A stretch of DNA of 64,000 nucleotides from assembly GCA_047495785.1 (NCBI GenBank), contig JBLDXI010000024.1, positions 4,278,001 through 4,342,000 of the forward strand. The letters are read 5' to 3'. The position numbers were made by a program, and so were the translations under genes. The notes beneath the pieces were generated by a model, which ran no database searches, was not told the origin of the DNA, and saw only the letters and a list, made by a program, of their open reading frames with translations. Positions within the stretch are counted from its first letter, which is position 1. Each line of letters opens with the position of its first letter. The stretch is from Lepidodermella squamata. Lineage: Eukaryota > Gastrotricha. Positions 12,119-22,616 of this stretch are shown here, piece after piece.

Positions 12119-12284
12119 AGCGCAGCACTACGTCTGAAGCAACGTCTACGCGTGTTACAAAGATCCTGGACCTAGCAAGATGCCCTGGCTCGAAGGCTTT
12201 TCGCCACTGGTCTAGGCACCAACCCAGTACACGGATTGCGGCACATCAACGCCAACACGAGCCTACGCATGTTTGTTAGCCTGA
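12119..12284 (+). pseudogene. C-terminal fragment of the MACPF-type protein
   Basis: About 165 bp strongly resemble the last exon segment of the two MACPF copies (around 19870-20080 and 30545-30754), including the ACYKDPGPSKMPWL-type region and the final T.TRAYAC stretch. Internal deletions remove part of the repeat unit. It is an isolated remnant with no upstream reading frame in the same orientation. Confidence 0.8.
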
Positions 12285-12847
12285 ATCGAAGAAAAACTGG
12301 CTGAATACATACTCGATACTTAATAATGACAAACAATTATTCGACCAAATCTCAGACTGTTTATTTTTAAGGAAATAAAAGCGAAACGCTTAAAATGCTG
12401 CCGCATTGCATTTTTAATTGCAGCCTCAATAAATTCCCTAAATAAACTTACAAAACTGAAGTTGCGTTTACAACCCATCTTTGTGACTAAAGACCATTAT
12501 AAAAAACAGCTTGAGCTTTCGCAAGATTCACGGGCGGGTCGAATTCCCACCACAGAATATTCGCGAAGAGATGCGATTACTACCAATTATCCAGGATAAG
12601 TGGATGCGTTAATACTGATGAGAACCTACTGCCAGGTTCAATGCCGTAAAAAATGACCTAATGATTGAAGCACCAACTTCAGATTTTTGCTTATTAAGGA
12701 TACAAATTATATGACTAGAGCTGCCGCATCTGATACATAGTTTTTATTTTCAAATAAATGAATAATTGTTCACAGTATTTTAAATTTGCCTTACTCTCTA
12801 TGCTTGAGTTATTGAAAGGGTTTGATTCGGATTACTAAGCCCTACAA
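12285..12847. other. Non-coding spacer
   Basis: AT-rich sequence between two gene relics, with no recognised feature. Confidence 0.35.
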
Positions 12848-13598
12848 CTGACAGAGGACAGAGGGCACCTTCTAGTGTAGAGTTGCAACCAACATCGTCC
12901 CATTCGTAACTGTAGGCGATGTGCATGCAGGTTTGCCCACCGCCACAGCCACCGCCATCTGGTTGTCTGTCACCATTTCAGATGTAAAATTCAATTTTTT
13001 CGACCTACCTCGCGTTTCGCCCGCATTTCACGCTTATTTTAGCCGTTGTGCCACTGCTAGTGCATCTGGTTGTGTCACCGACGCTGAAACTGGAGCCGAC
13101 GCATTCGTCGCCGTCAATCACTGGGTTTGCGCATGTTTCGGCGATTTTAGTTGAACTTCTCGGAACCGTTTAAACAGCACTCAAATAACGTAATGTAATT
13201 TGAGAGAAGTATAGGGACAAACAGCGATTATCCGCGAGCGAGCGTAACGAGCGAGCGCCTTATTTTTTTGACCTCCGAAACCCCTCAATTTTGTAACCCA
13301 TCCCCTCAGACAAAAAGCTGGATAAACCCTTGGTCGTCATGAAAGTAGTTATTACATTATGGTTTGCAGACGATGCCGCTCCGGGCTTACTCGTATTCCG
13401 TGTAACCAGCAGTTTCTTAACAGCGTTTTGAGTGTCCACTGGCCATGGTTTATTCGAGACACGAGCAAACGGAAATGGGCAATTCGAGGCGGCTCTGGTT
13501 GTTGTTCGACTGGCCGCTGCCTTTGTGGTCATCGTGGCAGAGGCTGCGACCACCGAAAAAAGATGAAGCAAAATTTCAGCGAATATCAATGCCCGCAT
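12848..13598 (-). pseudogene. Relic of a signal peptide / sushi / C-type lectin gene
   Basis: Read on the minus strand: 13598-13370 is homologous to the start of the MACPF-type genes (signal peptide, Thr-rich segment, a VSNKPWPVDT motif). The sequence at about 13156-13015 is homologous to their third sushi segment, with its splice donor GTAGGT preserved. The sequence at 12970-12848 is the end of a C-type lectin domain with a QPD motif and WDDVGC. The blocks are in order but separated by degenerate sequence, and no single frame spans them. The mosaic combines modules that elsewhere belong to two divergent genes, so it may be an old fusion gene or fragments rejoined by rearrangement. Confidence 0.7.
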
Positions 13599-13639
13599 GG
13601 CTGAAAATGGTTTGCGATTCAGATGAAAATTGTGGAGCT

Positions 13640-13925
13640 TAAGCGAACCCGTGAAAGACCTGGCCTTTTATTGCCGCCGTTATGCTTTTTAGCGCCAATA
13701 AGCTTACAGCTTTCATAGGACTAGCAGCCGCTATCAAAGTCTGGGGCATGGTTGCTAAGAAGCCGGCGTTGGAACATCTTCGCTGATTATCTCTTAACAA
13801 TCTCTCCACTTTCCCTATCCGGTTTCTAGTGCAGGTGCACATTTTGGGCTGCGCATGCGTTCCCCCATTCTCCTAATCACCCAAACTGGAACTTTATACT
13901 ATTTTCGAGAAATTATTTGAAAAAT
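13640..13925 (-). pseudogene. Fragment of a polycystin-1-like gene (last EGF exon plus Ala-rich linker)
   Basis: The minus strand reads an EGF exon end (CTCTRN) followed by [11 protein letters not shown]. This parallels CTCTRN and LPQTLIAAVSP in gene A (38.53-38.72 kb) and [12 protein letters not shown] in gene B (57.1 kb). The upstream intronic AAATTATTTG word is also shared with gene A. An in-frame stop and a frame change make it a pseudogene. It sits about 25 kb from gene A, inside the lectin/MACPF region. Confidence 0.8.
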
Positions 13926-14111
13926 GCAACATGAATTGTTGAAGCTTTGAAGTTTGCCATTGAATCATAGTCTCATCAGTTGTTTTGGATTTATTAGTTT
14001 CTTGGATATAAATTTTTTTGCTGCAGTTACATGTTGATTGTAAAAAGCTGAATTTAAATTTGAAAATCCTAAAATAGCCCCCAATTTAAAATAAGCCACA
14101 AAAGTTAAAAG

Positions 14112-15254
14112 TTATAGTAGTTGGCAGATAGCGCCATCCAAGCTGGTACCGCAGCCAACATCGTCCCAGACACCTGTATGGCTGATACGTGTGCATGTAG
14201 TTCCACCGGCACAGCCGAAACCATCTGGCTGGCCGGGTGGCCAGCTCGAGTAACTGAAAGCAGCGTTGTTGCTTTGCCAACGGAATGCACCATCTCTATT
14301 GATGCCTGCGAGCCAGAACCCATTGCAGCCCCAACCTGGGTTATAATTTGCTGTTTTAACTAAAAAGGATGTTTGCTATAGTCATGTTTAAGACCTCTTG
14401 AAGGATACCTTACCAGCTATGAGAACTCGAACAGCATCTTGCTCTGCAGCATTTGTTATCTCAGCCAGTTTCCCGCCTTTCAGCTTGCAAACCTCTACGG
14501 CACTCAACCAATTCATAGCTTGTTTTCCAAAAAGACCCCTTCTGGGAAACCAAGGCAGCTTTGGCAGCTGCACTTCTCCGCTTCGAATAAGAAAGAAACT
14601 TGGAATAGGCTTCTGAGAGGCAACTTGCATAATCGTACCATATGCCGGATGCTTCCTTAAAGCTTCAAGAAGCTGAGTTTGTGCGTACTGGAATTCTGCG
14701 TCGGAGATCCCGCGAGCTTCGTGGCCAACGACCTCGTGCCAAACATCCGTACCACCGCCCTTCCACCACGGTTGCTTCTTGACGTGCTCGACCACGATTC
14801 TCCTCTGAGCTGTGATAACTGCTTTTGATTCTAGTGCAGTTACCTCTGCGTTGATAGTGCGGTCCGCTGAGCGAGGAGCCTCAACTGCGATGGCAACGAC
14901 GTAGGACATGTCATTCGGGCGAATTTCCTGGGAAAAACGCATGCCACTGTAGTCATCGCTACCGTGCATGAGTTGGGCAGCTCTGTCCAGAAAAGCTGAT
15001 ATTTGAGGGTTGTCCAGCCAGTCTGCTCGAGAAGCTAGTTGTTCAACTAGTTTTTGTTTGATAACTCCTACAGAAGACTGTTCTGCTGCGAGGGAAAACC
15101 TGCCCTCGATCAGTGCCGTAGAAATAGGTCCAATCTCCATAGGAAGATCGTGAGCACTCGTTGAGCTGCTCTTTTTAACCTTCCAACCTGCATTGGCCAG
15201 GCCAAACGTTAACAACACTGCCACTGAGAAAACAGAAAATGAAGCCTTAACCAT
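14112..15254 (-). CDS. Secreted C-type lectin (lectin 1), intact
   Basis: Two exons, 15254-14414 and 14359-14112, separated by a 54-bp intron (gtaagg...tttag), give 362 residues in frame. A signal peptide (1-22, ending NA-G) is followed by about 230 residues of a domain I do not recognise, which contains a WHEVVGHEARG segment. The C-terminal C-type lectin domain (about 245-362) spans the intron and shows WLSAVEVCK, W..GINRDG, a QPD triplet, WDDVGC and a final C.L. In this family QPD usually indicates galactose-type specificity; binding here is inferred. A TATA box lies about 50 bp upstream. The gene is divergent to the MACPF copy starting at 16024, with about 770 bp between them. A broken paralogue lies at 25117-26748. 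Confidence 0.88.
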
Positions 15255-15301
15255 GTTTTTACTCGGTTCAATGATCGATTGAATAACCAGAAGCGATGCT
15301 G

Positions 15302-15309
15302 CTTTTATA
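15302..15309 (-). promoter_or_regulatory. TATA box of lectin 1
   Basis: TATAAAAG on the minus strand, 48-55 bp upstream of the lectin ATG. The equivalent place in lectin 2 reads AATAAAAAC, so the box is weakened there. Confidence 0.6.
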
Positions 15310-16023
15310 CCTGTGAAAGGCTAAATAAAGGTTTAATTATTCCCATTGTAATTCGACCCACAAAGCTTGCTTTATCTATTGCCTTAATTAAATTCATAGC
15401 GTACGTTAATCATTGTGATGTTCCGTTTTTTCGCCCCTGATTAGCTAGTAAACTGTCAAGTATAAGTAATAGTGTTGAAATGTGATTCATCAATACCGGA
15501 AGTAAAATTTAAATCTGCTAATTAGTTTACATTACCTATGCATATCATTGTTTATGATCACGAACCTCGCATCCGTGCCGTTTTTTATTTATTTTTTAAT
15601 TTTAAAGATTCGGACAACAATTTTCCTACATTCCAAGTCAAGCTGGAATAGCTTTAACCGTGAACTTCTGAAGTCGGAACTTCACTTTTGAAATAAAACA
15701 GCAAATTTTCAGAACCTCCGACTATTGAGTTCAAATGCGTTATACAATCTACTGGGTCGGATTCGGCTGTTGTGATAGAACGGATCTCTTTGTCAAGGTT
15801 GAATCATACTGCCAGTAGTGCTCCAAGCGCTTCAAACACATACTTGCGTGGGGTTGTTGATGATATTAGTTACATTGCTAACAGCCTTTGGCTGAACCGC
15901 AGCAACCCTATACACTCCTGGCACGTTTTCACGTTGCGGAAAAAACCTGCTTGCCATCTGAATGAGCTGTTTTTCGGTTTAGCTCATCACATATATTCTT
16001 GAAGTACGTGGAGCTTATTGAAT
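15310..16023. other. Shared divergent intergenic region of lectin 1 and MACPF copy 1
   Basis: Homologous, with many differences, to the region 26800-27890 between lectin 2 and MACPF copy 2; the latter carries an extra foldback element. It presumably contains promoters for both directions. No binding site can be named. Confidence 0.45.
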
Positions 16024-16859
16024 CATGCTCGTGTTGAAATTTGCCGTAATTTCGATGCTATCCTCGGGGGTCTATGCCGCCTTCCCCCGCCCCCTCATCC
16101 AACAACAACAATGGCCGCTGTTCGAACGATGCCTGGAGCTAACTTATCGCCCAACATATTGTGTGTTGCCACTACAAATTTCCCAACTCCACCGCAAGTT
16201 TCCTGCGCTCGTGTCTCAAATGTACCATGGCCGGTGGACACTGAAAATACAGTTACACAGACTTCTTTCCCAGTCGGGAGTTACGTTTACTACCAAGTAT
16301 TAGACAAAACTAAAAGCAAGCTCGTCGGAAGTGACACCATTCAATGCCAATTGAGCGGAAGGTGGAGCAGAGCTCCGACCTGCGACTTTTGGTGTAACAT
16401 GCCAGTGATCGATGACGGCAACTGTGACGAGGGTGCGCTGAGAGAAAACTCGAATGAATTCCAGATCTCCGAGACTGCAATGTTCCGTTGCAATGAGGGC
16501 TCCACCATGTCTTCGGGGAGCGCCAGCCCTGTCTGTCAAAGCACCGGTGAGTGGGACGATGTGCTTGTATGCGTCAAACGCCGGCAAATCACCGAAACTT
16601 GCGCAAACCCAGTGATTGAGGGCGGCGAATGCGCCGGGTCTAGTTTCAACGTCGGCGACATAGCGACATGCACCTGCAGTGGCACAACAGCTAGAATAAC
16701 TGTGAAGTGCGGACGACATGCTAGGTAGGTCAACATGAAATTTAGTTAAAACTCTGAAATGTGGATTTACTGAACGACAGGTGGACCGGCCTGCCGACCT
16801 GCAGAAAATCCCCCGGGATTAACCAAGACCCAGTAACTACTACAACAGCTCCCGCGAGT

Positions 16860-17455
16860 GCAGACTTTCCCGGTAACCAAAATGCATGCATTTTCCGTGT
16901 GGCGAGGTCCTTGACGAAGAACGCCCCTTGAAGAATGGGGACGCGGGAAGAACTTCTCACGTTGTTTCTGAGGAACAATTTAAAATAGAGAGGAAATTCA
17001 GCTGTAAGACTTAAGACCGGGCATAGAGCGAAGTAGGACCGTGGAACTGGTTGGGATAGCAAAAATCGACATAAGGGTCCCCCTTTGGTCTTTGAATAAA
17101 CTCATCGTACGGACCAATGGAATTGGTAGGGATGATCCCTAGCGTTACTTCGCTCTCTGAGACCGGGATCCGGTGTGAAAAGCTTCAGGGGAATTTAACA
17201 GGAATCAAGTTTCATGGCAGAGAACAAGGTTAAAACACTTAAAATAGCGGAGCGAGCTTTTTCTGACGCCTTTTCAAGCCGAAAATGGGTTAAGGATGCG
17301 TTAAAAGCTGGAAGGTTCTTTAAAAATCTGGAGAATGGAGACACAAGCTACCCAAACCATCGCGAGTTATTTTTGCAGGGACTCCAATAAAATGCAGCGC
17401 AGCGAGAATTTTTTGGTTATCAGGATTTGCACGTTCTGCACTCAGTTCATACAAC
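16860..17455. other. Unrelated insertion within MACPF copy 1
   Basis: At the place where copy 2 has a Thr-coding ACT repeat (28790-28860), copy 1 has about 600 bp of different sequence. No coding domain or terminal repeat was recognised. It may be an insertion in copy 1, or an older intron lost from copy 2. Confidence 0.5.
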
Positions 17456-19025
17456 TGCTAATACCATAATAGGATGCGCACCTGGTAGTGCTACAACAAG
17501 TTCCACAGCCTCCTGCTCGCGATCTCTCTCCGTTCGGCCAAGCAACGGCGCTGTTGCCACAACACCCACGCCACGAGGCGCTTCTTCGTCCAGAAGTGGT
17601 CAATTTGGAGCTTTGAGTAAGGCAAATGCAGAGAATACAGGACACCATCTAGTTTGATCATTCATTTATGTATCGCCACACAGCATCTTCTGCGCTGCCA
17701 AATATCCAGTATCTGGGGCTTGGCTATGACATCCTAACAGCAAATCGAAGACCCATGAGAGCTGTAAACAGTGATCTCTTAGGTTACCGGCTTCCTGTCG
17801 TTCGTCTGTCCACTACGGAAGTCCCGGCCTTTGACGGATTCACGGCTCCTGATAACGTTGAAGCATTGAGGCAGCCGACATGTGCTGCTACGTATTCCGG
17901 TGAAATGATAAATGATTTCAAATCATACAAGCAGTCTCGGTCGTGGCAAGCCAGCTCTTCAGGTGGCCTCAGCTTCGGATCGGCGTTCAAATTCAGCGCC
18001 GACTATAGCGAGATGCGCCAATCATTGATGCAGGGCTATTCAGCTAATTCCAGGAAAACGATCGACGCCTGGTCATCCTGCACGTCCTATCAAGGCCGTA
18101 TCAAGGCACTACTGCTGAATAAGGACCAACTCGACGCCGAGTTCAAAATGGCCGTCGCGAAACTGCCAGCTGCAAATTGCGGAAACGCCTATCGTGAATT
18201 TATCGGTATAACTACGGCAGTCACTTTGTAGTTCAAATACAAATGGGTTGGCTTGCTTGGAAGAGATACTCATTCACTAGCACGGCCTGGGCCAGTTTTT
18301 CCAGCTACCTTCAGTCTCAATCATCATCGACTGCCGTAAAAGCCGCTTACAAAGGCTTTGCGTTAGATATGGGCGATACCGACTCGAGAAGCTCATCGGA
18401 CGAGGTGACACAGAAGTTTTTGTCACTGACAGACAAATAGAACACGCTAACAATCGGAACGCGCAACAACATGTCCAATCCATTGCCGGTCGTGGTCAAA
18501 TTAAAGGCGATCGCTGATCTGCTTACGTCAGAATTCTTCCCAACAGACTGCTCGATCGACGCGAAAAGGCAACTGTACCTTTCGGCACTGACGTCCTACT
18601 GCACATCGCTTCAGGTGAATGACGGCTACGGCGCCGATGCAGCGTCTTGCTTTGAAACGCCAAATGACGATAGCTATTCTAAGCTTTACTTGACGTCGGG
18701 CTTTGGGGGTATGAGTGTTAGTGGGTCCTATGCCCGAAGTGGCGTGAACGCTCTGACTGGTGGTTTCAATTGCCCTGGCAATTTCACGGCACGCACTATT
18801 GCAACGGTTAACGCCCAATAAAGGTATCTTCACGGTGTGCAGCTTGCCTTCTGGGGACCCAGCTGGTGTCTTCGGCGGAATGTACCAGACGACTCCTACC
18901 GGCCCGGACGGGTGCAACAATGCCGGATTTGCAGGGTTTTGCCCAGTCCCAGTTATCGATGGAAATACGGTTAATGTTGTGACTGGCGAAGCTTCTTGCC
19001 CAGCCAACTACACTACGATCCAGCT

Positions 19026-19726
19026 CAAAAAAATCTCAAATCTTTATTGTTTACCGTTCGCTTTGCACCTATTATTAGTCATAATGTTTACAAAATTCAG
19101 AATGAGTACAAAGGTGGCAAAGGGAGGCTCGAGCGCAAAGAACAAGGCGTCCGGGACTGCATAAAATTAATTACAGCATGATGCATACAACTGTATGCAT
19201 ACTTAGATACAGGAGGAATGGTACAAAGATTACATGTTCGGCAGGATAGGTAGGAACTCGAGAATATAATGGCGCACTTTGGTAGCAAAAATCAATGTAG
19301 AGTAAATACTGGTGATATTATTAGGTAGTGAGTTCCACAAAGATGTCAGGCGCAAAATAAAGGAACAATGCCGTTGTTTGTAGTTCCACTGAGGACAAAT
19401 TAATTTATTGTTATGACTAGAACGAGTAGTAGAAGTGGACGGGGGATAAATAAATTCATTATGAAGCACAGAAATATGATTATGAATGATTTTGTGGGCT
19501 ATTTGAAGGTCCCTGAACAACCATCTCTGATGAAGTGATTGAATGTTAAATTTTTTCAGCCTTTCCAAGTAACATAAAGGAGCAAAGGGAGGAACTATCA
19601 TTCGAGAAGTAAAATTTTTGAGACATTTTTCCAAGAGAATTTTATCAGAAGCATTAGTGGGGTTCCAAACAGTTGAACAATAAAGGAATAAAGGTAAGAC
19701 ATAAGTATTAAAAGCACTTAAAAGCA
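19026..19726 (-). mobile_element. 5'-truncated LINE (non-LTR retrotransposon) fragment
   Basis: A minus-strand frame (19727-19230, 165 aa) reads like the end of a non-LTR reverse transcriptase: LPLFLYCSTVW, then L...LKNFTSRM, YLERLKKFNIQSL..RW..RDL, and SLWNSLP. About 200 bp of 3' sequence follows, with an AATAAA. It interrupts copy 1 of the MACPF gene. The word CAGCT flanks the insertion at 19021-19025 and 19727-19731 and may be the target duplication. Confidence 0.8.
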
Positions 19727-20080
19727 CAGCTGCTTCGCTCTTGTGTCTCCTTCACTAACGCTTGCAATAAGCCCATGCCAGGAACGTGTGGCACAAATTG
19801 TTGCAGGAGGATTTTGGGAGTATGCACGAACAGACGCGATAATGACTGTCCTCCGGCTTTGTGCACGCCCAGCTACAACAGCAACGTCTACGCATGTTAC
19901 AAAGATCCTGGACCCAGCAAGATGCCTTGGCTCGGCGGTTTTTTTGCCACTGTCCTGGGCACAAACCCACGAACAGGTTCGTACGGCTGCCCGGTTGGTT
20001 ATATCGCGGTTCTTCTTTTTGAATACACGGATTGCGGCACGTCAACGCCAACACGAGCCTACGCATGCTTGCTAGCCTGA

Positions 20081-20737
20081 ATTGCCACTTTAAAGAAAAC
20101 TGGCAGAATGCAACAACTCGATATCAAATATTGACACTAATAAATAATTGACGGAAATCTACTAAGAGTGTTCATTTTCAAGAAAATAAATGCGGAAAGC
20201 TTTACAATGCATATAATATATCCTTGCTAAGTTTCCTCAAAATAAACATCATTTTATTATGCTGAAATTCGATTCGCAATCTTTGAAAAACTGGTCATCC
20301 ATCAATTGATAGAATTGCCTCGCTAATATGACAGATGACAGCGATATGATGAACCATGAACCAACAAGTTTAACTCTTTAGCTGCTAGGCAACTACGAGT
20401 TTGACCGAATTTGCACGCACGTTAGTTTTTTCGCCGAAAAATTTGTTTACACCAGTGGTTCTCAAACTACTCAAACTACGCTGGCTAGCGAACTTTCCGG
20501 CCGCATTGCCTCTTGAGCACTCAGTCGGCCGTTTTCGGCCTATTTCTGGGCGATTCCGTGACTGTTGCAAATGTCTTACTCTTTCCGCAAAAAAGCAGCC
20601 TTAATTTGATTCCCAAAGAAAACATCAATGCTTGAAGTGACTTGGAAACAATCTACGTTATCTCCCTTATATAAGCCGATGAATTTTTGAACTATATTCG
20701 AACATCAGTATCAATAAAGTCAGTCGTGCGCCAGTTA
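20081..20737. other. Intergenic region with a hAT-end-like motif
   Basis: Contains CAGTGGTTCTCAAAC at about 20453-20467, a word typical of one end of hAT DNA transposons. No matching inverted end was found nearby, so it is at most a fragment. No gene is supported. Confidence 0.4.
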
Positions 20738-22180
20738 TTAGGATTGACTATTCCATCCTGGCCAGCCTCGGAGACTTGGACTGGACCTTAGCAGCATCCC
20801 AAGCGTACTTCCGATACTAGTTGTAGTTGTCGCAGTTGTAGTTGTCCCAGAGGTCGTCGTCAAATACAAAGGCATCGGGTTAGCCTCAACAGCTCCAACG
20901 GCTCTCAACGCGGATATGGCCCGTGTATTGCCGTATATCAGCGCTAAACCAAGCGGAGAATAGCCGTCGTCATTCAGCGCATTAAAATTAGCTCCAGCAT
21001 CAATCAACTCGCCGACATTCTTTGTGGTTTCTCGAGCTGAGAGGACGTGCAGAACAGTATCCCCCCGGCGAAGGTTTCGATTGATATCGTACCCCTTTTG
21101 AACCAGAAGCTTGGCAAAACCGTTGAACTCGTAGTATTTCCGAATCAGGGTTAGACACGTGTCGTTGTTTTTGTTCTGAGAATTTACGTCCACTCCAGTG
21201 AGATTTGCAAATCGCCTGGCCTTCGTAAGAGACATGTCGTCATTCTCACAAGTCAACAAAAAGGCGTCATTTCCATCATTGTCCACAGCCGTTAAGTCCG
21301 CACCCGAATCGACGAGAAGATCGGCAACATGTCCAGAGCTTTCGCTAGCTGCAATCATTAACGGCGTTTTACCTGTTGAATCACGGTCTTCCAGGTCGAT
21401 GCAAGCAGTTTTGATTAGCAATCTCGCCAGGTCTACGTCATCTACACGAGCAGCTTGATGAAGTAACGTATAGTTTTTGTATCTGTTCGAGGTCGAATAA
21501 ATCCTGGTTTTAACATCGGCACCTTTCAATAACAAATATTCAAAGACTTGGACGCGATCTGGTGATTTCAAGTAAATGGCCGCGACTGCGAGTGGAGTCC
21601 TGCCTTCGGTATCCGTGTCAGAAACAGAATTTCCAGCCTGCTCAATGGCGAATTTCACCATAGGCAGAGCAGGCATCGCGGAGATCCGGCAAGCCTCGAA
21701 AATGATTTGATCCAAATTTTTCGAAGCTCCCTGCGAAAAAAGGAATTTCACGATTTCAAGATTCGTAGCCGTCGCGTCGAGAATCGCCGTTCTTCCGTTC
21801 GCTTCCAAATCGACATCTGCACCGTATTGCACGAGTAATTTAACCAGATCAAGGCGACCTTGTTCAGCTGCAAGCATTAGGGCGGATTTCTTGAACTTTG
21901 GGTGAATCGCATTTGCATCGCCGTCGTTTTCGAGTAGAATCTGAAGCATTTCCAGCGAAGCATTGGTCACACTCAAAGCAGCAGCCACCACCGGGATCGG
22001 TTGGAAGTAAATAAAACTCTCGCAGATTACGTAGTCATAGTGCTGTTCAATTATGAGAGCGTCCCCGCGGGCTTGATTGAGTCGAATCATTTCGCGAACA
22101 GCAGTAACGTTCCCAGCTTTGACGTGTCCCGCAAATATCTGAAGAAGATGCGTAATAAACAGGCAATATTCGGTAGTCAT
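20738..22180 (-). CDS. Ankyrin-repeat protein 1
   Basis: A single open frame of 480 residues. It contains about ten ankyrin-type repeats (for example ALMLAAEQGRLDLVKLLVQYGADV, TPLMIAASESS..VADLLVDSGADL, SPLGLALIYGN), then a Thr-rich tail and a short C-terminal end. A hydrophobic N-terminus (YCLFITHLLQIFAG) might be a signal peptide. However, alignment with the neighbouring paralogue places a splice acceptor (CTTCTTCAG) inside it, so the true first exon may lie upstream and be unrecognised. It lies in tandem with the gene at 22617-24248, same strand, about 440 bp apart. Ankyrin repeats bind proteins; no partner can be named. Confidence 0.75.
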   Translation of the reverse strand: MTTEYCLFITHLLQIFAGHVKAGNVTAVREMIRLNQARGDALIIEQHYDYVICESFIYFQPIPVVAAALSVTNASLEMLQILLENDGDANAIHPKFKKSALMLAAEQGRLDLVKLLVQYGADVDLEANGRTAILDATATNLEIVKFLFSQGASKNLDQIIFEACRISAMPALPMVKFAIEQAGNSVSDTDTEGRTPLAVAAIYLKSPDRVQVFEYLLLKGADVKTRIYSTSNRYKNYTLLHQAARVDDVDLARLLIKTACIDLEDRDSTGKTPLMIAASESSGHVADLLVDSGADLTAVDNDGNDAFLLTCENDDMSLTKARRFANLTGVDVNSQNKNNDTCLTLIRKYYEFNGFAKLLVQKGYDINRNLRRGDTVLHVLSARETTKNVGELIDAGANFNALNDDGYSPLGLALIYGNTRAISALRAVGAVEANPMPLYLTTTSGTTTTATTTTSIGSTLGMLLRSSPSLRGWPGWNSQS

Positions 22181-22199
22181 TTTATTGATGGATCTCTGG

Positions 22200-22616
22200 A
22201 AAACTGATGGTTAACTGCTGGAAATGGTTAAAATCAGCGTTCGAAGTTTGACCAAGGGGCTTAGGGGTGTCCTGTTCCAATTTTTGCCCTGAATATTCGG
22301 AATAAAGGATCTTCAACCGTAACCCTTGGAAGCTTCTAAAATTGATACTCAATTCCCCACAATCGATTTAGTATTGAAATGATCTTTAAGAGAGAACATG
22401 TCCGCCCCGCAGTCATTAGTAGGGGTTGTAGGTCAAGATGACACCCCAACCCAGCCCAACTCAAGTTGACAAGATCACTAGGATGACCCAGGATCTTCTC
22501 TAAGGGGTACAGGAGGCCGCCGGAGGCCCCCGAAAAACCACAGGGGGAGGGGGACCATTTGCTGTCTTTGGCTTGGTCCCAGAAAACAGATGTTAGACCG
22601 CAGAAAATGGTTTAAA
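22200..22616. other. Spacer between ankyrin genes with a duplicated block
   Basis: A block of about 90 bp (22222-22320; GGAAATGGTT..AATCA..GTTCGAAGTT..GACCA) recurs with changes at about 22606-22700, overlapping the 3' end of the second ankyrin frame. It is probably a trace of the tandem duplication. No gene is seen in it. Confidence 0.5.

Larger units (their letters stand above)
16024..20080 (+). pseudogene. Sushi/MACPF protein, copy 1 (broken)
   Basis: Signal peptide, Thr-rich segment, sushi domains (about 16190-16725), then a MACPF domain (about 17690-18780) and a C-terminal MPEG1/perivitellin-like region rich in Cys and Gly. Introns are visible at about 16725-16781 and 17615-17688. Compared with copy 2, the breaks are: a frame change in the N-terminal segment (16.02-16.20 kb), an unrelated block of about 600 bp at 16.86-17.45 kb, a 2-bp insertion at 18205-18210 just before the MACPF signature, a TAG at 18438-18440, an 8-bp deletion near 18811, and a LINE fragment at 19026-19726. 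The family forms membrane pores in immunity or as egg/defence proteins. This copy cannot encode a full protein. Confidence 0.85.

Noticed and set aside
20453-20467. hAT transposon end (CAGTGGTTCTCAAAC)
   Set aside because: No inverted partner or 8-bp duplication was found, so it is noted only as a motif in the intergenic entry.
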